Below, piece after piece: positions 57,796-64,000 of a DNA stretch of 64,000 bases. Under the pieces are notes generated by a model. It had not been told where the DNA came from. It did not search any database and saw nothing but the letters and a program-made list of their open reading frames with translations. A program made the translations under genes and the position numbers. The number at the start of each line of letters is the position of its first letter. The stretch's first letter is position 1. The stretch comes from Hydrangea macrophylla (taxonomy: Eukaryota > Streptophyta > Magnoliopsida > Cornales > Hydrangeaceae): assembly GCA_033977485.1 (NCBI GenBank), contig CM066993.1, positions 33,334,501 to 33,398,500 of the forward strand, in the 5' to 3' direction.

Positions 57796-59706
57796 CCATT
57801 CTGATAGAAGGCGGGAAACTTGTAGTGTTCACAGATGCTAGTGGGACCGATTTAGGTTGTGTTTTAATGTAAGAAGGAAAGGTTGTTTCGTATGCTTCTA
57901 GACAGTTGAGGCTATATGAGAAAAGGTATCCTACTCATGACTTGGAGTTGGCAGCAGTAGTGTTTGCCTTGAAGGTATGGAGGCACAACCTTTTTGGAGA
58001 TAGATTTGAGTTGTATACAAATCACAAGAGTCTTAAGTACTTGTTTTCATAGAAGGAACTGAATATGAGACAATAGAGTTAGGTTAAGTTCATTAGTAGC
58101 TATGACTTTGAGATTCTATACCATCCGGGTAAGGGAAATGTAGTGGTCGATGCACTGAGTCGGAAACAAAGTGTGATGGCTTCTTTGATGGTTAGGGAGT
58201 GGAAGTCTCTTGAAGTATTAGTATCTCATGATATTTAGCTAAGGCATGAAGGTGAGATAGCATATCTTGGGAGTTTGGTTATCCAACCGACTTTGATAGG
58301 GAAGGTTCGACAGATGCAGAGGTCAGATGAAATTCTATTTAATCGTCTCAATGACTTGGTTATGGATTTGCTTGATGAGTGTCCGATGGATTGGTCTATG
58401 GACATAGAGGGAAGTTTATGTTTTCAAGGAAGAATCTGTGTATCGGATAGTGAAGAGTAGAAGAGGGAAGTGCTTGATGAGGCACATCGATCTCGATACA
58501 CTATACATTATAGTGGGACCAGGATGTATCATGACTTGAAGCATACCTTTTGGTAGGAAGGTATAAAGAGAGATGTAGGAGAGTTTGTTTCTAAGTGCGT
58601 GGTGTGTTAGCAGGTGAAGGTGGAACATTAGAAACTGTCTGGCTTGTTGAAACCCTTAAAAATACCTATGTGGATTTTGTGGATGGGTTACCAAGGTCTA
58701 AGAAGGGGAATGAGTCAATTTGGGGCATTATGGATCGACTCACTAAGTCTACACATTTTATCCCTAGTAGTGTGCATTGTACGGCAGACAAGTTGGCACA
58801 GTTGTACATTCGGGAGATAGTATGTTTGCATGGGACTCCGATCTCGATTGTGTCTGACCGTGATCCATTGTTTGTGGCAGAGTTTTAGGAGTGTTTTCAG
58901 CGAGCTATGGGGAACCAGTTAGATCTTAGTACTGCTTATCATCCTCAGACCGATGGACAGATTGAGAGAGTTAATCAGATTATTGAAGATATGTTGATGG
59001 CTTGTGTTCTTGACCTTGGAAGTGACTAGGAGGAAGATTTTTTCATAGGTAGAGTTTGCTTATAATAACAGCTACCATTCTATCATAGGAATGTCCCCTT
59101 TGAAGCTTTGTATGGGAAACCCTGTCGATATCCGATGTGTTGGGCAAAAGTGGGTGATGTACCTATTTTGGGTCCGGAGATGGTTCGGGGGACTACTAAG
59201 AAGGTGGTGTTATTCAAGAAAGGATTAAGACTGCTCAGAGTTGGCAAAAGAGTTATGCTGATAGGAAGCACAAGGGTGTAGAATTCAAAGTAGGAGATTT
59301 CGTGTTCTTGAAGGTATCTTCGATGAAGGTTGTGATGTGTTTTGGTAAGAAAGGGAAGCTTGCTCTGATGTTTGTAGGACCTTATGAGATCATCAAAAAG
59401 GTTGGAGAGTTGGCCTTTATAGTATTGTTGCCTCTGGCATTAGCGACAATCCATAATGTGTTTCATGTATCCATGTTGAGGAAGTGTGTAAAATATCCTA
59501 AACAGATTGTTCGTCCGATAGAGCTTGAGATTAACGATGACCTCACGTATGTTGTTCGACCTATCACTATCGTCGATCGAGATGTGAAGTATTTGTAGAG
59601 GAAAGTAGTGAATCTTGTGAAGGTGCAATGGAGTGAGAGAATTAAAGATATTACGTTGGAACTTGAGGAGAAGATTTGGAAATCGCATCCAGAGCTATTC
59701 GAGTAG
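57796..59706 (+). pseudogene. pol: Decayed chromovirus RNase H, integrase and chromodomain
   Basis: RNase H reads [34 protein letters not shown] and VVDALSRKQS, with TAG stops in place of Gln or Trp codons. The integrase zinc region (HYSGTRMYHDLKHTFW) and core (FVDGLPRSKKGNESIW, VSDRDPLFVAEF, TDGQIERVNQIIED) follow. A short deletion before the core removes the usual WEHI segment near 58650. 59302-59598 gives the GPYEIIKKVGELAF region and FHVSMLRKCV. The end, VKVQWSERIKDITLELEEKIW, is a chromodomain-like tail closing at TAG 59704. The chromodomain places it among chromoviruses. Confidence 0.87.
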
Positions 59707-59759
59707 TGTTCGTCCGTGTTTCAAATCTCGGGATGAGATTTTCTTTGAGATGTGTATAA

Positions 59760-60065
59760 TGTAATACCCCGAGTTATTTTTTAAATTATAAATTATAGTG
59801 CTTTAATTGATATTTTTATGCCCTTATTTGAATTATTAATGGAGTAATGCACGAATAACCGGCGTGAGTGCTTTATACTATAAAAAAATTCAACATGGTT
59901 TAAAAAATAAGAGAGAGAACGTGCAAGTGTGTGTGCAGTTGTGTGTGCATGTGGTAGTCATTAATATATAGATATACGTGGTGTGTATCACATATAGGAT
60001 ATAATATAATATTAGGTTAATATATTTTAAACCCAAAAGAAACACAAGAGAAACCTACTGTTCAG

Positions 60066-60106
<41 letters not shown>

Positions 60107-62066
60107 AAAAGAAGAAGGAAAGGGAGGAAAAAGTAGAAGAGTCTCGGGCTCATGGGCATGTGTGGAATCGCGGGGTGTTCGTTGTTGTCAATTTTTGACC
60201 CAAACTAGGTAAGCTAAATTTGTGTATCCGAGTATATATATACACGTATGTATATATGTGTACGCGAGTAAACCAAACTCTTACATGTTTAATTTAATTA
60301 TTAGGTTAAACTTTTTTGTATTGGATTGCACGTCGTCATTGTCGAATTAATATAGATATCTTTTTTCCCTTGTGACTTTGTGATTATGACATTGGTGTAT
60401 TCGGAAGGGATAGATGAATAGTTAGTTTGATGAAACCATATGTGAAATACTCATGATAATTAAGATTTTTTCTTTGAAATTCATTTTTTTTTGGTAATTC
60501 CAACAGCTACTGAAACTTCAGAAAAATGTTAGAAAATCGTGGCTTAGAATTTTAGCATTCTGTTCGCCTGCCTTATGTAAAACGTGATTCTGCACACTTT
60601 TTGTGTATTGAGTTTTTCCTGATTCTGCACCGTTTGGGCAGATATTTAAGATTACAGTAGCAGTTTTTAGTATGTTAAAACGTGCGAAATTGGGGGGAAA
60701 TGATTTGTTGTGGTTTGTTTTTTTATTTGTTAGTATGTCTTAATGAAAATTTATATGGAGATACATGAATTCTCATTTAATGTTAAGCTATGAGAAATGG
60801 GTGATAGTCGTTGACTTTTGGTCCGATGAACTTTTATAATTCTGAGAATACAAGGATAGTTTCAAGTTCCTTAGTGTTCACCGCTCCCAGTTGTGTTATT
60901 TTTTTGGTAGCTTGACTTGCTGAGTGTACCTTTTTGCCAGTGGCTTCGTGATCAAGCTGTCCTATGCCTTATGCCCGACTTATTTGTTAGACGTCTAGGC
61001 ATATTGATCGGCCTTTGGTTGTGTATACCTGATTTGGTTGATACCCCAACTAAATTGGCACCAGAGTGGATGTTGGTAGCATATCCCGGCACACATGGGA
61101 TATATGTGTGGGTGTACCATGGAGGGTAGCCAAGTGGTGAACCTAGAAAATTGAATAATGAATCGTTCATAAAAGTTAGAGGATTATTGTCAATGATCTA
61201 AAATGTTGATTTTCTTGACTGCTGTTCTTTTCTTATACATTTATTTTGGACATGTAGTGAGTAAATTATGATGATATTTTTTCGATAACTTAGTACAAGT
61301 AGTTCCTCATAATCTTGTGTTATTTTGCTGTTATTAATCTTTATGATTGCATGATGGTGGGTCCACTAACATTTTGCAGGTATTGACTCACCATGTGATG
61401 GAAGGTAAGTATTATTTTATTTAAATTCGGGCGAGAATTGGATGGCCACCACATAAAGGGAAACTACCACTCGTCCTGATATGTGAAGTGGAACTACTCT
61501 CTTGCTCGAGTTAATGTTTTGTGTGGTAGTTAAAGGGTCAATGGGTGATCCCGAAGCTATGTGTGTGTGTGGTTTAACTCATACCAGTCATGTGACTGAC
61601 CTGTTGAGTTTTTTTCGTGGGTGCGTTCTTGTTGGAGCGTAGCCAATCAAAATTTGCGGGGCTAGTAGGGATTTCGTGGCACCTGGTAGCAGAAGGCATG
61701 TAGAGTCTTTGTGCTGTTTCTCCTTATTCGCTTTTATTTCACTTTAAGGAGTTCAATAATAAATTTTGTCATTGTGGGCCATTTGACAATTTAAGATATT
61801 GTTTAAGTGAAGTTTTCGTTCTAGATATTGTTTGAGTGGAGATTGTGGAGAGATATTTATTATGTTTTTGGCGTTGGATGTAAATCTTGGTTTAACTTTT
61901 GTGGTTAGATGTTGACCGTTACTTTTGCACGAGTGAGTTATGATTTATCTGTACAGATTGTGTGATGTTTTTATATTACAATCACATCTAATGATTTGAC
62001 AGCTGGATATTGGTTGAGGGTTCTCCTTTGATTAATAATTAGTTGTCCAAAAATTGGGGTGTGACA
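59760..62066 (+). repeat. Decayed chromovirus 3' LTR (2307 bp)
   Basis: TGTAATACCCCGAGTTA to TGTGACA. About 8% different from the 5' LTR over 345 bp by eye. It contains an (AG)n run at 60071-60103 and TATATATA near 60233. Confidence 0.92.
60071..60103. repeat. (AG)n microsatellite in 3' LTR
   Basis: About 16 AG units, the partner of 53029-53054. Confidence 0.9.
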
Positions 62067-62233
62067 GATTTGGTGATAAAAAGGGAGCACCCTTGAACGT
62101 ACATGATGAAGGCTCTGGTGACTTGGTCGGTCGTGAATTGATTGTACCTTTGGAAGGTCTCTATGAACCAAGTGTAAAGAACCGCACCACTCACCACTTT
62201 AGGTGGGTATATCCCCAATATGTTTATGAATTT
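62067..62233 (-). pseudogene. Antisense PMD ORF, upstream exon segment
   Basis: Minus frame: NILGIYPPKVVSGAVLYTWF, ETFQRYNQFTTDQVTRAFIMY, VQGCSLFITK, running straight into LDRIHLS at 44749 once the 17.3-kb chromovirus and its target duplication are set aside. The RAFIMYVQGCSLF block is the PMD signature that normally precedes the YNWG block by about 25 residues, just as here. Upstream of 62233 a TGA closes the frame, and the next LTR begins at 62306, so the N-terminal part lies outside the window or is lost. Confidence 0.75.
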
Positions 62234-62305
62234 TCATTTAGAGGTGTTTAGTGAAGAGTTCGTGATAATAGGATCTCCTCTTACCCAAAGCTCGGTGAGC
62301 ATAGA

Positions 62306-64000
62306 TGTCACGCCCCGGAGTGGCAAAATAAGGAAAAATGAATTTCCACTTTTGGACCCGTACGTGACTGGTTGATTAACCGTTCTGTCCTTCTAACTCC
62401 GCACATGTAAGCATAAGGGTAGTACTAAAACATATCATAACTTAAACATAAACTCCTCATAATTATAAACAGCTTATAATTAAATCACGTTTTTAGGATA
62501 ATCCATAATACAAATACCGTTCAACTCATGTTATAGTTCTATATCTTAAGATACGTTTAATCTCTTATCAAAAGATGCATTCTCACCACAGGCATAGCAA
62601 AGGTCTCAGCATAAATCATATAAGCATATAAGCAACAACATATAATCACTCTTATCAAAAGATGCATTCTACGTGTTTATACTATCTTTAAAATGAAATG
62701 CCAGTTCCACAAAGCTAAGACTAAAGTAAACATTGATAAAGGAACTGAACTCAAACCAGAATACTCCAAGACTCACTACTTGAAACAAGCCAAGCCAGAA
62801 CCAACTCACGATTCAACACTGGTAGTACTAGCTTCTGCCCATGACCACAACAACATTGAATCGACGGTACTAGCTTCCATCACACGCAATACACGACACA
62901 TCATGCCCAATTCGGCCACAACACAACTCCTGGCACAATTCGCCCCTAACCGAATCGCTTAGCCCAATTCAGTACTAACACGACACCAAGCCCAATTCGG
63001 CCATAACTCAATCGCTTAGCCCAATTCGGCCCTAACACGACACCAAGCTTAATTCGGCCAATACAAAATCTCCTAGCCCAATTCGGCCCTAACTCAATGA
63101 GTCACAAAATACCACACAATCTGGACTTTCGAATCCATACAACACGACCTCAACCACAACCCATGACACTTCCCGAATCGATCGACTCAACTCAATAAAA
63201 GATAACTCCAATGATGTAGAGCTTACATGTATTACTGAATCATTAACATGCTATGTTCATCATTCCATCTTATTCATGTGATCATTATATAATCCACATA
63301 ATTCGTTAAGGAGAAAAGCATGCTGACAATTACACCTAGATAAACCCTTTACATACTCGTAATCATGGTAATACAACATAATCAACACAACAATACAAGT
63401 TACCGAATTCATTAAGCACCCATCCATACCATATACATACAACACAAAACTTATATATTATCTTCAATTAGTCATACTATGATTAGAGTGAGGTTAGGAG
63501 ACTCACCTCGATAAGATAGCAAGCTCAGAACCTTGGTATTCGTTATACATAAAGTTTTACAACATAATATAGAAGAAATGGAATAAAGTATGAGTGCTAA
63601 CTACAGGGGCATAATGGTAATTTACCAAATGAGGATATAAATCTCAAGGTGACGAACTATGTGTCACTCTAAGTCCAATGCCATTGACAAAACTCAAATT
63701 GGAGTCTGTCCCATTTTACGTCGTAAAAGGCAAGGCTTTCTAGACTAACGCAGGCCCTACAGACAGGCTGTATTTTTGACCAAGTAAAAAAGTCACAAAA
63801 CTTAAGGGAAACGATCTAAACATTATTTTAAGACTTTGGGAACTGACCGCGTATTTTTTGGACTTCTAGATTATTTAATATGACTTAATGAAGTTAATAC
63901 ATATATGAAAATATCTAAAAAATGGATTTAATTATGTAAATATACCCTAGCAGGAGAATCAACACTTGGAAGTATGTTCAATAGATAATGTACATTAAAA
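62306..64000 (-). mobile_element. LTR of a further chromovirus-like element (cut by window end)
   Basis: Starts TGTCACGCCCCGGAGTGGC, close to the U5 end of the Tekay LTRs (TGTCACGCCCCGGCGTAGCC), and shares the following GGACCC...ACGTGACTGGTTG segment. The rest differs, so it is another family of the same clade. The left flank (GAGCATAGA) shows no PBS, so this is the outer edge of a minus-strand 3' LTR or a solo LTR. Its 5' end is beyond 64000. The target duplication should be ATAGA. Confidence 0.75.
62906..63100. repeat. 28-29-bp tandem array CCCAATTCGGCC
   Basis: CCCAATTCGGCC-type blocks at 62906, 62935, 62963, 62991, 63020, 63048 and 63077, steps of 28-29 bp, with alternating tails (TAACACGACACCAAG or ATAACTCAATCGCTTAG). 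It lies within the LTR that starts at 62306. Confidence 0.85.

Larger units (their letters stand above)
44750..62066 (+). mobile_element. Decayed plus-strand chromovirus (17.3 kb with nested Copia)
   Basis: 5' LTR 44750-55041 (interrupted by Copia at 44956-52930), PBS 55045-55055, gag-pol 55174-59706, 3' LTR 59760-62066. Without the Copia element and its duplicated target it is about 9.3 kb. The integrase C-terminus ends in a chromodomain-like segment, and the iMet PBS fits chromoviruses. gag-pol has many stops and frameshifts. LTRs differ by about 8% over 345 bp by eye, older than the Tekay and Copia insertions. It split an antisense PMD ORF. Confidence 0.9.

Overview
The window looks like a gene-poor, heterochromatic stretch of an angiosperm nuclear genome, probably a eudicot; the species cannot be named from the sequence. 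I found no intact host gene, tRNA or rRNA. Nearly every base belongs to LTR retrotransposons of three kinds (Ty3/gypsy Tat/Ogre-like, Ty3/gypsy chromoviruses, Ty1/copia), inserted into one another up to four levels deep. Target-site duplications (TSDs), primer-binding sites (PBSs) and TG..CA termini let most boundaries be placed to the base.

Layout. (1) 1-3800: the 3' part of a plus-strand Tat-like LTR cut by the window edge, carrying an unidentified insertion of about 1.2 kb. (2) 3801-8583 plus 31210-36074: a minus-strand Tat-like element with a 4.16-kb 5' LTR, a tRNA-Arg-type PBS, a leader with a 51-bp hairpin repeat array, a gag C-terminal remnant, no visible pol, and three further tandem arrays. 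(3) 8584-31209: a minus-strand Tekay-type chromovirus inserted into the 51-bp array (TSD TCTGG). (4) 13999-25497: a second Tekay element of the same family, inserted in the same orientation into the reverse transcriptase region of the first (TSD TATAG). (5) 36075-44749 plus 62067-62305: the oldest layer, a degenerate plus-strand Tat pol (protease, RT, dual RNase H, integrase) followed by antisense ORFs, one of which is a spliced plant-mobile-domain (PMD) ORF. (6) 44750-62066: a decayed plus-strand chromovirus that split this PMD ORF (TSD A/GATTT). (7) 44956-52930: a minus-strand Copia element inserted in the 5' LTR of (6) (TSD TATAT). (8) 62306-64000: a minus-strand LTR of another chromovirus-like element running off the window.

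The order of events follows from the nesting: Tat(+) first; then Tat(-) and chromovirus (6) into it; then Tekay outer and Copia; then Tekay inner. LTR divergence judged by eye agrees (about 8% for element 6; about 3% for both Tekay elements; about 2-3% for Copia). None looks autonomous today. The inner Tekay is closest, with one continuous gag-pol frame broken only by four in-frame stop codons.

The most unusual material is the recurrent evolution of palindrome-bearing tandem repeats inside LTRs and leaders of three unrelated families (92-bp, 51-bp and TTCGATCGATCGAA arrays), an acidic extra ORF in the Tekay leader, and the antisense PMD ORF that can be followed across a 17-kb insertion and two introns.
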